A DNA stretch of 64,000 nt from Lutraria lutraria (taxonomy: Eukaryota > Mollusca > Bivalvia > Venerida > Mactridae), in assembly GCA_964023205.1 (NCBI GenBank), contig OZ026847.1:7934819-7998818 (forward strand), read 5' to 3'. The notes beneath the pieces were generated by a model that was not told where the DNA came from, did not search any database, and saw only the letters and a program-made list of their open reading frames with translations. The stretch's first letter is position 1, and every line of letters begins with the position of its first letter. The translations under genes were made by a program, and so were the position numbers. Of this stretch, positions 13,001 through 20,439 are shown piece by piece.

Positions 13001-13548
13001 GATCTTTTTTATGGGTGTTCTTTCCTCCTTTACTGAAGATTTTTAGAACAGGAGTTACCTGTCTCTCTAATATGTCCTTGGATCAAAGCATCGCCAGATT
13101 TAAAAAGAAAAAACAAATTATTTTACATTACGTTTGATATGAAATTTATTATGATGTAACGACCGTTATTTTATTGTTATGTCTTGCGGTTGCGCCGAAA
13201 CGTTGACTAACACAGTTCGAACATTTATGTGTTTTGTTGTTAAAACCACATTAAAGAGACTTTTTTTAAAAACAATAAACTTGCACCTGTTACAAATGTA
13301 CATGTATATATGAAATAGTAAATACATTGTATAAACCTTATCCGACCATATTACTTTCGTTCGTTATGTTGATCTTTGATCATTTCATGAAAAAACCTCA
13401 CTACACTAATCCTGATATCATTTAATGAAATGAAAACATTACTGTTCTTATATACATGTACCTGGTATATTTCCAGCAGTCCCAGGATGAAAACATTCAT
13501 AAAACAGTGACTAGAAGTTTAAGGAGCAGACGACACCAGAATAACTGA
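965..13548 (+). CDS. KIF20B: KIF20B-like kinesin-6, 3' eleven exons (5'-partial)
   Basis: Kinesin-6 proteins of this type are plus-end motors that act at the central spindle and midbody in cytokinesis. Only the tail is in the window; the motor domain lies upstream. Eleven exons (965-1038, 1638-1818, 3410-3531, 4233-4337, 5898-6026, 8060-8164, 9057-9365, 10625-10783, 11444-11546, 12713-12963, 13477-13548) have AG/GT borders and join without phase conflict into 535 codons plus TGA. The first about 200 residues are charged, Leu/Glu/Lys-rich coiled coil. The rest is a disordered basic tail with many SP/TP sites (SPTR, SPPK, SPTK, SPKSPTRSPVRSPLR) expected of an M-phase phosphoprotein. The identification rests on a C-terminal block (LLESFRESPMGKTGKRLLDS, then ending SLRSRRHQNN) resembling the KIF20B C terminus from memory, together with gene layout. 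The alternative is another long coiled-coil mitotic protein; a homology search of the tail would settle it. Confidence 0.75.
1638..1818 (+). CDS. KIF20B: KIF20B exon b (coiled coil)
   Basis: The acceptor is AATTTTAG before 1638 and the donor ACAG|GTATAT follows 1818. It encodes a 60-residue Lys/Glu/Leu helix beginning QQLTEANTDKMKLLEDLKEK and ends one base into a codon (phase 1). A MITE starts only 7 bases after the donor, at 1826. Confidence 0.8.
1826..2030. mobile_element. TA-flanked MITE (CTGTGGAATCATTAATTTTC family)
   Basis: The inverted ends CTGTGGAATCATT... and ...GAAAATACAG are flanked by TA on both sides (1824-1825, 2031-2032). A second copy is at 4359-4565. The body is rich in ATTTCGTGGGG-like motifs in both orientations, so the whole element can fold back. 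TA duplication suggests Tc1/mariner-type mobilisation. It starts 7 bases after the splice donor of exon b. Confidence 0.75.
2055..2223 (+). repeat. Possible degraded tRNA-derived SINE
   Basis: A box A-like TGGTTAAGTGG near 2081 and a box B-like GGTTGAATCAT about 50 bases later suggest a decayed tRNA head. No target duplication was identified. The stretch is broken at its 3' side by the MITE at 2232. Confidence 0.35.
2232..2641. mobile_element. 410-bp MITE with perfect 8-bp target duplication
   Basis: The ends form inverted repeats of about 37 bp that share GTTTGTTTGCCCTTTAC. GCCTGAGG is present directly at 2224-2231 and 2642-2649. An 8-bp duplication fits hAT-like elements, but the terminal bases (CCTAAATT/AATTTAA) are not typical hAT ends, so the superfamily is open. 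No coding capacity. Confidence 0.75.
3410..3531 (+). CDS. KIF20B: KIF20B exon c (coiled coil)
   Basis: The acceptor is TTTTACAG before 3410 and the donor AGG|GTAAAT follows 3531. The first two bases AG complete a GAG codon with exon b. It then reads ALKKIEDLKSQGSDKYSDIK and on to HDLQSKIR, ending on a complete codon. Confidence 0.8.
3629..3766 (-). repeat. Decayed MITE family B copy
   Basis: Segments GCCTTTATTGACAGGTGGC and TTTATTTGAAGGTGACCTCT resemble the CAGTCAAACCTGTG family (see 35932-36112), ending in GATTTGACAG. Ends are eroded. Confidence 0.5.
3852..4176. mobile_element. TTAA-flanked MITE
   Basis: The inverted ends AGGCCCATTAGCTTTTTGAA and TCCAAAAAGCTAATGGGGCT differ at a few positions, and TTAA flanks both sides (3848-3851, 4177-4180). 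TTAA duplication is the signature of piggyBac or Kolobok type elements. The 325-bp AT-rich body has no ORF. It ends 56 bases before exon d. Confidence 0.75.
4233..4337 (+). CDS. KIF20B: KIF20B exon d (symmetric, coiled coil)
   Basis: The acceptor is TTTGTTTCAG and the donor CAG|GTACTC. It has 35 whole codons starting TLQCQKKELEFKLSAHVEKV, so skipping it would keep the frame. It is squeezed between a TTAA-flanked MITE ending at 4176 and another MITE beginning at 4359. Confidence 0.8.
4359..4565. mobile_element. Second CTGTGGAATCATT MITE copy
   Basis: Ends CTGTGGAATCATTAATTTTT and ATTAATGATTTCACAG are bounded by TTA/TA. It is homologous along its length to 1826-2030. It starts 21 bases after the donor of exon d. 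Confidence 0.75.
4639..4888 (+). mobile_element. MITE family A, about 2 internal units
   Basis: TA|CAGTACAACCTCT at the left and a GAGGTTTTACTG|TA right end give TA-flanked inverted termini of the pogo/mariner kind. Between them a unit starting GAGCAACAACCTCTCTATAA repeats about twice. The right arm carries CTCCCACAGGGTGTTGCTCT, the hallmark of all copies (9969, 27233, 33703, 40191, 54552, 60117). Confidence 0.8.
5435..5725 (+). repeat. Dispersed repeat, copy 1 (intron before exon e)
   Basis: Shared blocks with 6103-6409 include GGTATATTGGAGTCACT, ACCAAGAAGTGTAGATGTGC and a right end GTCACCT...CTCTAGTT. No ORF is conserved between the copies. Class unknown. Confidence 0.7.
5898..6026 (+). 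CDS. KIF20B: KIF20B exon e (symmetric, coiled coil)
   Basis: The acceptor is GATTGTAG and the donor AAG|GTATCA. It has 43 whole codons, starting EFREERDKLVSGLEAVLKKK and ending KEKEIQLTK, a strong coiled-coil stretch. Two diverged copies of one dispersed repeat (5435-5725 and 6103-6409), in the same orientation, bracket the exon. Confidence 0.85.
6103..6409 (+). repeat. Dispersed repeat, copy 2 (intron after exon e)
   Basis: Same family and orientation as 5435-5725, with insertions such as GATTGGTCGGGGCGGGCAG. Short open frames here are repeat-derived and not conserved. Confidence 0.7.
6676..6900. repeat. Decayed repeat ending GGGGAAAAAAGCCCTG
   Basis: Internal TTTCACAA motifs recur at short intervals, and AGGCTAAGGCCTCTTC is shared with about 25979-25996. 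The right end resembles the CAGGG(T)n family. The left end could not be placed. Confidence 0.4.
7678..8036 (+). repeat. 28-bp minisatellite in a KIF20B intron
   Basis: About 12-13 copies of a 28-bp unit (GTTGTTAACTCCATGTTGAA plus GATTCAAT) with a few point variants; the edges diverge to ATGTTGTAAACTTG. The array ends about 25 bases before the exon f acceptor. Confidence 0.9.
8060..8164 (+). CDS. KIF20B: KIF20B exon f (symmetric, end of coiled coil)
   Basis: The acceptor is GCTTATAG and the donor GAG|GTAGTA. It has 35 whole codons, starting TWHDEREQIAAGLQDLNQNA and ending MSSSVKE, which marks the change from coiled coil to disordered tail. A 28-bp minisatellite ends about 25 bases upstream of the acceptor. 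Confidence 0.8.
9057..9365 (+). CDS. KIF20B: KIF20B exon g (Pro/Ser-rich basic tail)
   Basis: A long T-tract and TTTTAG precede 9057; the donor TTG|GTATGT follows 9365. It has 103 whole codons. It begins EPVYATVECASKMRSPTRSC and contains PRPSPPKVPQPSPTKVQ, then RSPEDTSTPAKP and the basic cluster RVRRRGKKRQ. The SP/TP sites followed by basic residues are candidate cyclin-dependent kinase sites and the basic cluster a possible nuclear localisation or microtubule-binding patch; both are inferences from motif. Confidence 0.85.
9474..9749. mobile_element. CAGTCTTC-ended MITE with 6-bp target duplication
   Basis: The ends CAGTCTTCA and TGAAGACTG are inverted repeats. CATGTG occurs directly at 9468-9473 and 9750-9755. 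Homologous copies lie at 31767-32070 and, reversed, near 26028-26243. Blocks such as AAAGTTTGCATTTTCACTGG are shared. The superfamily is not assigned. Confidence 0.7.
9969..10587 (+). mobile_element. MITE family A with 8 internal 74-bp units
   Basis: TA|CAGTAAACCTCTCCGGAG opens the element and AGAGGTTGTACTG|TA closes it. Inside, a 74-bp unit (starting GAGCAACAACCTCT, with TTTCCCTAAGCTGATACTTA) repeats eight times with few differences, showing recent expansion. It ends 37 bases before exon h, so the branch point of that intron is at or very near the element's edge. Confidence 0.85.
10625..10783 (+). CDS. KIF20B: KIF20B exon h (basic tail)
   Basis: The acceptor is TTCCTATATAG and the donor AAG|GTAATA. 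It has 53 whole codons, starting PPVPKRHSKDRLSNMSESDD and ending LRRTRKKNGSQIDLTK. Its last 24 bases plus the donor are unit 1 of a 41-bp tandem array that runs on into the intron. A 619-bp MITE ends only 37 bases upstream of the exon. Confidence 0.85.
10760..11090 (+). repeat. 41-bp tandem array spanning an exon-intron border
   Basis: Eight units start GGTTCCCAGNTTGATC and each carries a G|GT like the true donor. The GT dinucleotides fall at 10784, 10825, 10866, 10914, 10955, 10996, 11037 and 11078: spacing 41 except one of 48. Unit 1 is exon h coding sequence (GSQIDLTK) plus its real donor. Reading past the true donor meets an in-frame TGA about 13 bases into the intron. Confidence 0.9.
11178..11265 (+). 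repeat. Poly(C) run and ATGT simple repeat
   Basis: A C homopolymer of about 19 bases near 11178-11198 is followed by an ATGTATGTA/GTACAT simple repeat at 11222-11262. Confidence 0.85.
11444..11546 (+). CDS. KIF20B: KIF20B exon i (tail)
   Basis: The acceptor is GGTTTACAG and the donor ACTG|GTATGT. It reads ADDSENQPRRSTRNKRNAKH and then LLESFRESPMGKT, ending one base into a Gly codon (phase 1). The region from RSTRNKR to SPMGK is part of the block that recalls the conserved C terminus of KIF20B. Confidence 0.85.
11547..12712 (+). other. KIF20B intron without recognised elements
   Basis: AT-rich intron between exons i and j. I see no TIR element, minisatellite or exon-like frame here. Confidence 0.5.
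12713..12963 (+). CDS. KIF20B: KIF20B exon j (SP-rich tail)
   Basis: The acceptor is CATCTTACAG and the donor GTG|GTATGT. The first two bases complete the Gly codon. It continues KRLLDSIAETFSPKSPTRSP, then SPLREDNSGSQ, GRGRGRHKLYKEETYISEP and NMGEFV. The dense SPxK/R repeats fit a mitotically phosphorylated tail. The minus strand also stays open across most of this exon, which is a shadow. Confidence 0.85.
13477..13548 (+). CDS. KIF20B: KIF20B last coding exon with NAGNAG acceptor
   Basis: The acceptor TTTCCAG|CAG is a tandem NAGNAG: cutting after 13476 or after 13479 adds or drops one Gln. The 24-codon exon reads QSQDENIHKTVTRSLRSRRH, QNN, stop (TGA 13546-13548). The end is short, basic and R/S-rich. 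Confidence 0.8.
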   Translation, partial: QSQDENIHKTVTRSLRSRRHQNN

Positions 13549-13980
13549 AAATAGATGTTGTTTAAAGATGGACAGGTCTCTGAGATGTTTTCCGTGTATC
13601 ATGCAGGCTTTCCAGTGTTCTGATTTTTTCCTACTTTTTTGAAAGCGTTCCTTCTTTTTCCTACTTTTTTAAAGTGTTCCTAATTTTTCTTCTTTTTTAA
13701 AAAAAAATCCCATTATTCCTACTTTCGCTAGTAAGTTTTGTCATAATTAATTATTTTAGTTTTGATTGAGATTTATTCTAGCTGTAATGACAGGTGTCTT
13801 GCCATACCTTCGTAGGCTGGTCTGAAGAGTATGAAACATCATACATTAGATACCTATCACTTTTAGCAAAGGTTCATCATAGAACTGTAACTTTTAGAAA
13901 ACTTTGTAAACGTAAATTTATTAGCTGTTTGGTATTAAAACTCCTACGTTTTTTTTTTACATAATCCTACTTTTTATACG

Positions 13981-14226
13981 CCTGTTTGAAAAACGGGTCG
14001 TATTATGGGAACACCCGTGGCGGGCAGCGTCCACATCAGTGTCCGCTCTCTAATTCGAATAGTTTTCTTCGGATCCTCACCAAACTTGATGGAAATGTTT
14101 ATGGCCATGAGATCTCGGTCAAGTTTGATAACCAGCCCAACCGGCCCAGGCACTTTTGAGTTATGCCCCTTGACGCTTTGAAAAATGAATTTTGACGGGC
14201 ATATTTTGTGACCTGACACTCTTGTT
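13981..14226. repeat. Dispersed repeat (CGCCTGTTTGAAAAACGGG...)
   Basis: Higher-GC block with GGGTCGTATTATGGGAACAC, GTGGCGGGCAG and a CACCAAACTTGATGG core, different in composition from the flanking DNA. Only one copy is here; a related but weak block starts TTTATGCCCAGCGT near 16960. It overlaps the probable 3' UTR. Confidence 0.45.
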
Positions 14227-14343
14227 TATTAATTTTATTCATAATTTTGTGAAAAAGTTGACTAGAAAGCTTGATCATGACTGTGACAATACATTTCATT
14301 TTCTGTTTTATTTGTATGAACGAAATTGTTCAGTGTGTGTTTA

Positions 14344-14349
14344 AATAAA
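14344..14349 (+). terminator. Candidate poly(A) signal of KIF20B
   Basis: AATAAA followed by a T-rich stretch, about 800 bases after the stop. Canonical hexamers at 14585 and 14747 are alternatives. Confidence 0.4.
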
Positions 14350-15606
14350 TTTTTTTACCATTAGTGCCAAGTTTAGTTTATCAGTCAATAGTTTGTCCTC
14401 ATCATTTACAATACAACTTTCAAATAATGCTGTTATTTAGTTAGTTAATTATTGTAAACATCTGTTTGTTTGCAGTTATCTATTTTATAGCTTTAACTTG
14501 TTTTTTGCCAATTAGCATTTCTGTGAATGGACTGTGTTGTTCAACATGCAAACATATCTTATGTGTTCTGTGGACAAATTTGCCAATAAAGACTTAATGG
14601 AGAACATTCATACAGATGTCTGAAGGGTTTTACATTATCAATGTCCAATAATTGTTTCATATTAGCAATGGCATCAGTCGATGTAAGGGCAGCCATTAGA
14701 TATTTTTGCTTGATGGTTTTTATCTTCGATATTCTAACAAATGACCAATAAAGAGTGGTGTGTATGATTGCGCTATTATTTCTCTACAATTGACGATAAT
14801 TTTGTCATTATCTGTCTGTCTCCTTACTGTGAAATGTCTGTGTCATATGAAATTAAAGTAATCTGCATCAGTTAACATAAATTCCAGCATACTTTGCTGT
14901 CACAATCACCAACAGTTTATATGATTATGCTGAGATGTGTCCTAAATTGTAAATCATAACCACTTGTTATAGGTTTCTAGTAATTTATTGCCTACACAGT
15001 TTGTACCGTAGGCAGGGGTTATACCAGGTCCAGCCCTTTTTTTAAGGTTTTGGGGGAAGGGTGGCGGGACCTTTTTTAGGGGAATTTTGCATTAAAAAAA
15101 TAGGCAAATTGAGGAAAAATTACTAAGTAAACAAGCACAATGTAAAAAGGTTGGGGAATATCTTTTCAAATTTGGGGAATATACTATTCAGCTTGGGGAA
15201 TTGGGCCGAAAATCGACCCCAAATTTGCCATAAAAAAGGGGCTATAAAACACAAGAATATTCTCTGTGATTAATTCTTGATTTCATTCTCAACATATTAC
15301 AGTCAATTGAATTCTTTTGTTACATTGATTATTCTGGCTGACTATGTTGATACACTAACTGCATGACTATTATCATTTACCTATCAAAATTAACGTAAGA
15401 AGATAAAAACACTCATCATTTGCTTGCTCCATAGTTTGTACATTTTTTTATATATTTTCTTTATATGGTAATGTACATATTTTCATACATAATCTTATGA
15501 CATGAATTCTAAGTTTATTCTATAATGAGAAAACTTTTATCTTGGAAGATTCTGGGATAAGTTAGGGAACTGATGTAGATAGATCTCAAGCTCTTCACCC
15601 ATATAT

Positions 15607-15682
15607 CGAGGGCTCAGCGCAACACTGTCGTAACTTGTTCTTATTTCAATACAAGTTACGACACTGTTGCGTTGAACCCTCG
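15607..15682 (+). mobile_element. Foldback element C, copy 1
   Basis: A 76-bp near-palindrome opens CGAGGGCTCAGCGCAACACT and closes GTTGCGTTGAACCCTCG. ATAT on both sides (15603-15606, 15683-15686) is a 4-bp target duplication. The two ~31-bp arms pair almost fully around a short TTCTTATTTCAAT loop. Confidence 0.9.
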
Positions 15683-16726
15683 ATATCTGATACTTGTAAT
15701 TAATGTATTGGAACTTTACTGATGTATCTGCTCCATGCTTTACAAAATGTTACTATTGTCCAACTGTCATTATTTCTTTGACCGTTACCTTGGATACTAT
15801 ACTTAATTTTACAACACTTTTAAAAAAAATGTGAGAGTTGTTGCCCTTGATGAAAAATATAGCTTTGTACTGTTGACTAAAGTGTAAGATAAAAAAATTC
15901 TTGTTTTTTCTCCCACATTTTTTTTCTGCTTCTACATTTTTTCTGCTGACATCTTCATTTGAACTAAAGAAATTACATTGTTTTTATAAAGAAAAAGAAA
16001 AAAAATGCCAACCTGTCAACCCTAAATATTTTGGAGGAACATCAGTGGAAACTTGGTACTTATGGGGTTTATTTTGGCAAGTTTTATTGTCTGTTTTGAT
16101 CATTATACTATACCTAGAAAAATAGACCCACTTTTTTATCCATTGTCTCAGTATTTATCTTGTTTCTATATTTATACAATAAGCACAGATGTATTACTGT
16201 TGTAAGTTATTTGTACTGTAACAGTGGTTTTATATAAGTTATTTGTACCTTAACAATAGTTTCATATGAGTGTTATTTATGAAATAATCACCCGTTTAAT
16301 TAAGTGATATTAATCTGTTTGTAGATTGGTAAAATAATCAGTACAAGTTGTTCCATGGTTGTGACCTTTCTGTATCTATGTAGAACTTACAAATTTACAC
16401 CTATATTACATATACATTCATACTTAGATAATATAGTAATGTATTGAGAGGTAAAACATTGTACCATTTTTTGTCCTACCTGGAATTATGTCCTATGTAT
16501 AAGTTGAGTATATTTTGTAATACTCAGATTGTCGTATAATCATTTATACCACCAGTCTTAGTTTATAGAACACTTATATCACATTGAAGTTTTAAACAAG
16601 AAGTCCGTGGACTAGAAAACTTCAACAATTGTTTAACTGAAGTAGAGGCTATGATATTAATAATCACATATCAGTCTGCAAATGTATTCTTTAATATACC
16701 AGTATCAGACATTTTGATGTACAATA

Positions 16727-16806
16727 CGAGGGCTCAGTGCAACACTGTCTTATGTAACTTGTTCTTATTTCAATATAAGTTACGACACTGTTGCGCTGAA
16801 CCCTTG
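16727..16806 (+). mobile_element. Foldback element C, copy 2
   Basis: Same element with a 4-bp insertion (TTAT) in the left arm and an altered right end (CCCTTG). Flanks no longer show a clean duplication. Confidence 0.85.
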
Positions 16807-17446
16807 AAATTTATATTCCCTAACAAATACTCAAGACTGATTTTGCATGGTTGAAATATCATCCGTGTATATATAATGGGCATTATAAAACATATCTTTA
16901 TAGTTATTTTTTACTGTATGTGTACACATGTATCTTCAGTTATACTATTTAGCACTGCTTTTATGCCCAGCGTCTAATAATGTGTGGGGCATACAGTGAT
17001 TGCCTTGTCCATATGTCTAAAGAGGTTCAGTAAATTTTCCTTTTTCATCAAGCATGGCACTGGGGGCATATGCATTTACTGAACATAGCATCTTGTTTTT
17101 TTACAAGTTTTATGCTGGTCCATCAGATTGTATTATTGCTTTTTTGAGTTTTTTCTATTAAGACTATATCTAGCTTCCTCTTTGCTTAATTCTTAGAATA
17201 CAGTCCAGATATAGGTGATCTGTCTGCTGCATAAAACTGATATATTGTCATAAACAGTGTTAAAACCCACTGCTTTATTCACATAATTTTGTAACTTATC
17301 ATGGTTACCTTATACCAGTATGTATGTACAAATTTTTGTTCAAACAGCCATCAATGTAATAGCATTCCACAATGAGTTGATTGTACTCTGTTAATTGAAG
17401 GCTTGTGCTAAATCATTTATATGCTGAAGTACAATATATATATCTA

Positions 17447-17764
17447 TAGCTAAACCTGTGTTAGCTGCCACCTCCAAATCAAGGCAATAGTTTGATACAG
17501 TCTTTGATAATTTAGAACAAAATTACCTTCAAATCAAGACCATAGTTTGATACAGTCTTTGATTATTTAGAACAAAATTACCTTCAAATCAAGGCCATAG
17601 TTTGATACAGTCTTTGATTATTTAGAACAAAATTACCTTCAAATCAAGGCCATAGTTTGATACAGTCTTTGATTATTTAGAACAAAATTACCTTCAAATA
17701 AAGGTCATCTGTCAATAAAGGCCACATCTTTCCTAAGGATGGCCTTTGTTCACAGGTTTGACTG
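17447..17764 (+). mobile_element. MITE family B with 55-bp tandem units
   Basis: The right end CACAGGTTTGACTG|TA is intact; the left TA|TAGCTAAACCTGTG is mutated. Four units of 55 bp (CAAATCAAGGCCATAGTTTG...) fill the middle. The pairing of GGCCTTTGTTCACAGG at one end with AACCTGTGTTAGCTGCCACC at the other is typical of the family (35932, 41452, 46643, 60296, 61243). Confidence 0.75.
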
Positions 17765-19329
17765 TATTTGGAAAAAGAATTAGAAAAGTTTTTTTGTAAC
17801 TATAAACATTACTTTTCCCTGCCTCATAACAGAATACATGCCATAGTTCTTAGTGATCTAACAAAATACATTCAAGCGTTCAATGAACAAAAGAAAGCAT
17901 GTCCAGAATTAAGATTGTTCTTGTACAATAATCTATATTTTGTATCTCCATTACTACCTGTTCCTGCATCCATGTGTTGTTTCTTAACTATACCTTCAGA
18001 ACCTTCCTGTATCTTTTGTTGTGTTTTGTCTGTCTGTCTGTCTGTCTTACGTTTAGTTAGCGCACTATTGCTACCTAGTCAGTTAGCAAATTCTTGTCTT
18101 GGTATGTTTTTTCTACAATAATTTGTATGCTAAAGCATTGCCAGGACTTCTACAGTTGATGATCTCTTGATACATGTATTTAAATCTGTTAGTTTTCATC
18201 TCCTACTGAAATCTGTGTTGTTATACATGTCTGGTTATTATAAAGCTGGTCGCCTTTATTGTGTTTGACAATGTATCCTCTCTCTGTAAATAATATTTTA
18301 TATCAGACATAAAACAAACTAATTAATAGACAAGTAGTCTGTTCATTTTAAAGTGTAATTATTTATTCATTTATTATGCTTGTATCATGTTATAATACAA
18401 AATGATTAAACATTTAGAAAACCTAAGTACTGTTTATCTTGCTGTCTTTACCATTTTGTTTTTTATAGCATGACTTGATGACTAGTCTGATAATTATGGC
18501 AATGACTCAAAACATTATGAGAAGTTTTATTGAATCATTGTAGATCCACAGGAACTCACAGTGTATAATAATCAAGTGAAATTTTACAAATATCTAAATA
18601 GATCTATCCCCTTAGATACTACTAAAAATTGGATAAAGATCATTTACTCGGTGTTTAAATAGTCAGCAACATACAAATATAATGATATGCAGATATATGT
18701 CAATGGACATCATTTTGTTTCATTTTTAGGAACAAAGTTCCTATAGCTATACACCACTTTGTAGTTACAAAACAATGACGCCTCTCATCCGCGTTGAAAA
18801 ATAGTACCACTTGTTGTACAAATGTACATTGCAGACTTGGCAGTTTTTATAAAAATTGGAGATATATTGCAGGATTCTGTTGAGTTTGAAAGCATGGGAA
18901 ATATTTTGGCAATTTAAACTGTAAAACTGACAAGCTTGAGTATAATTTAATTAAGTATTAATCCACACCAAAAATTCATTCGTAAACTGTCCAGGTAACA
19001 AGATTTACTACATACTGGAAGTGTTTCATCCACAGAAGTAGTGCTACAATACTTTGTTGAGGGTTTCCATAATGACACATGGTCAGAAGTTCTGTATATA
19101 GTACACCAGATGGTTTATACAGAGTTATATACAGATCAAAGCACTGAATGTACTAATTTGGTTTGGTTTTCAATATGTGCAGTAGCTAGTAATTTCTCAC
19201 TGTATGTCTGTAGCATTTCCTTGATAATTGTGGTTAATTGGCTTATAGATGTACATTTTGTCAAGACATTGACCTTCAAATTCTAATTCATAATGATGAT
19301 AACACCCCTGTTGAGAATTTGTTAATGAA

Positions 19330-19475
19330 CTGATGATGTTCATGAAGTTTCATGAATTGTTCCTTAAAGGTTCATCAAAATAATTCATCAGACAAGTTCA
19401 TGAACATAGTAACCAATTTGTAGGTGATGAATAAAATCATGAATAAACTCATGAACATTTCTTGAACTTCGTTCC
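19330..19475. repeat. Palindromic CATGAAC/GTTCATG repeat
   Basis: Multiple TTCATGAA and GTTCATGA motifs in both orientations; similar blocks at 26588-26690, 41126-41195 and 46427-46505. Probably remains of one foldback family; ends are unclear. Confidence 0.5.
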
Positions 19476-19727
19476 TGACAGTACTCTCAGTACTTTGATT
19501 TTGCTCAAAGGTCTCATTTTGTCTTTTAATCCTTCTATGTTAATTCTGATATATCAAACCCTCCCAATAATTTCTGCTATAATGGCAATTTAAAAGGACT
19601 ATATGCTCCCCCTGTTTGTCGTAGTCAAACATCTACAATCAGCGCACTCCCCCTTCTGAAATTGCTTCTAAACATCCATCTGGATAGTTATGGAATCAAT
19701 TAATATAAATCCTTATTAGCGTAAACG

Positions 19728-19733
19728 TTTATT
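19728..19733 (-). terminator. Poly(A) signal of the bHLH gene
   Basis: AATAAA on the minus strand, about 105 bases past the stop codon. Confidence 0.5.
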
Positions 19734-19836
19734 TTTAAGGCTACGCATTTATCAAACTACAGTATGTTATCTGAACTAGAATCTAACTTCTACAAGCTGG
19801 CCTATCATTAAGTACAGTACATAGTTCCACTTTCAA

Positions 19837-20259
19837 CTATCCTTCATTTGTTCCTTTTGTTTCATTTTCGTCTCCTTCAGCCCTTTTTCCATCGACCATC
19901 TTTCGTAAAAACTTGATATACACAATCGCAAGACGAAGAATTTCTATCCTTGACAATTTTTTCTTGTATGACAAAACTGGCAGACATTCATACAATGTCT
20001 TAAAAGCATCCTTCATGTTCACCATTCGACGTTGTTCTCTCACGTTGGCCGCCTTGCGCTGCGCGGTTGACGCTAAACGCCGTCTTCTGGCTCTTGACCG
20101 TTCCAAGGAAACTACTGCTTGCGAGTACGCAAACCTTCGACCGAAAGCGTCTATGTTCTTCTTACGCCGTTGGTATCTTAAAAATCCACGATCACACCTC
20201 ATTTGTCTCATCATATGCAGGGAAAACTCAACACTTCTCGCGGAATGTTGTAGGAACAT
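19837..20259 (-). CDS. Single-exon bHLH transcription factor, Fer/Ptf1a-like
   Basis: 140 codons plus a TAG stop. An in-frame stop lies six codons upstream of the ATG, so this Met is the first available and the gene is intronless. Residues 68-121 form a bHLH domain: basic region RKAANVREQRRM, helix 1 with DAFKTLYECLPVLSY, loop KKKLSR, helix 2 IEILRLAIVYIKFLRKMV. The loop and helix 2 pattern (YxKxLSRIExLRLAIxYIxFL) is that of the Fer3/FERD3L, Ptf1a and twist-like group, tissue-specific factors that pair with E proteins on E-boxes. Arg/Lys-rich residues 28-63 precede the domain; an acidic-hydrophilic tail follows. E-box-contacting Glu75 is kept, but the usual next Arg is Gln76. A TATA box and poly(A) signal on the same strand support a real gene. 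The exact orthologue is uncertain; Fer3-like is the best guess. Confidence 0.88.
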   Translation of the reverse strand: MFLQHSARSVEFSLHMMRQMRCDRGFLRYQRRKKNIDAFGRRFAYSQAVVSLERSRARRRRLASTAQRKAANVREQRRMVNMKDAFKTLYECLPVLSYKKKLSRIEILRLAIVYIKFLRKMVDGKRAEGDENETKGTNEG

Positions 20260-20420
20260 GTTGCCCTCTGACCTCAGTCAGACACTGAGGAGTATCACTC
20301 AAGAAATTATAAAATTGACAGTAAATTAGAAGCGACCAGCACTATTTGGAAACCGTAATTCGTATATTGTCCAAATAATGATGAATTAGAGATGGAGCAT
20401 GTATTCCTGGTGTGACCCTC

Positions 20421-20432
20421 GTATTTTTATAC
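20421..20432 (-). promoter_or_regulatory. TATA box of the bHLH gene
   Basis: GTATAAAAATAC on the minus strand, about 162 bases before the ATG, which would give a 5' UTR of roughly 130 bases. Confidence 0.6.
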
Positions 20433-20439
20433 ACTGAAC

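Larger units (their letters stand above)
13549..14370 (+). other. Likely KIF20B 3' UTR
   Basis: AT- and T-rich sequence follows the stop. An AATAAA at 14344-14349 could end the transcript near 14370; further AATAAA copies at 14585-14590 and 14747-14752 offer longer ends. A dispersed repeat at 13981-14226 would then lie in the UTR. The true end cannot be read from sequence alone. Confidence 0.45.
14371..19700. other. Intergenic stretch, repeats only
   Basis: Between the KIF20B 3' end and the bHLH gene. It holds a degenerate repeat at 15028-15250 bounded by GCCCTTTTTTT/AAAAAAGGGGC, foldback elements at 15607 and 16727, a MITE with 55-bp internal repeats at 17447-17764, and a cluster of CATGAAC/GTTCATG palindromes at 19330-19475. 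An open frame at 17768-18121 (117 codons, TCTG-repeat derived at its end) shows no recognisable protein. Confidence 0.6.

Noticed and set aside
13130..13290. GCGCCGAAACGTTGAC block in the last KIF20B intron, considered as a hammerhead-type ribozyme or Penelope-element tail
   Set aside because: The GAAAC part is present but the CTGATGA core half is not, and no paired stems were found.
17768..18121. 117-codon open frame with a charged N-terminal half
   Set aside because: It begins at the edge of a MITE, its C-terminal half comes from a TCTG simple repeat, and there is no known domain.
19913..20329. 138-codon plus-strand frame opposite the bHLH gene
   Set aside because: Shadow of the minus-strand gene, which has a real domain, a TATA box and a poly(A) signal.
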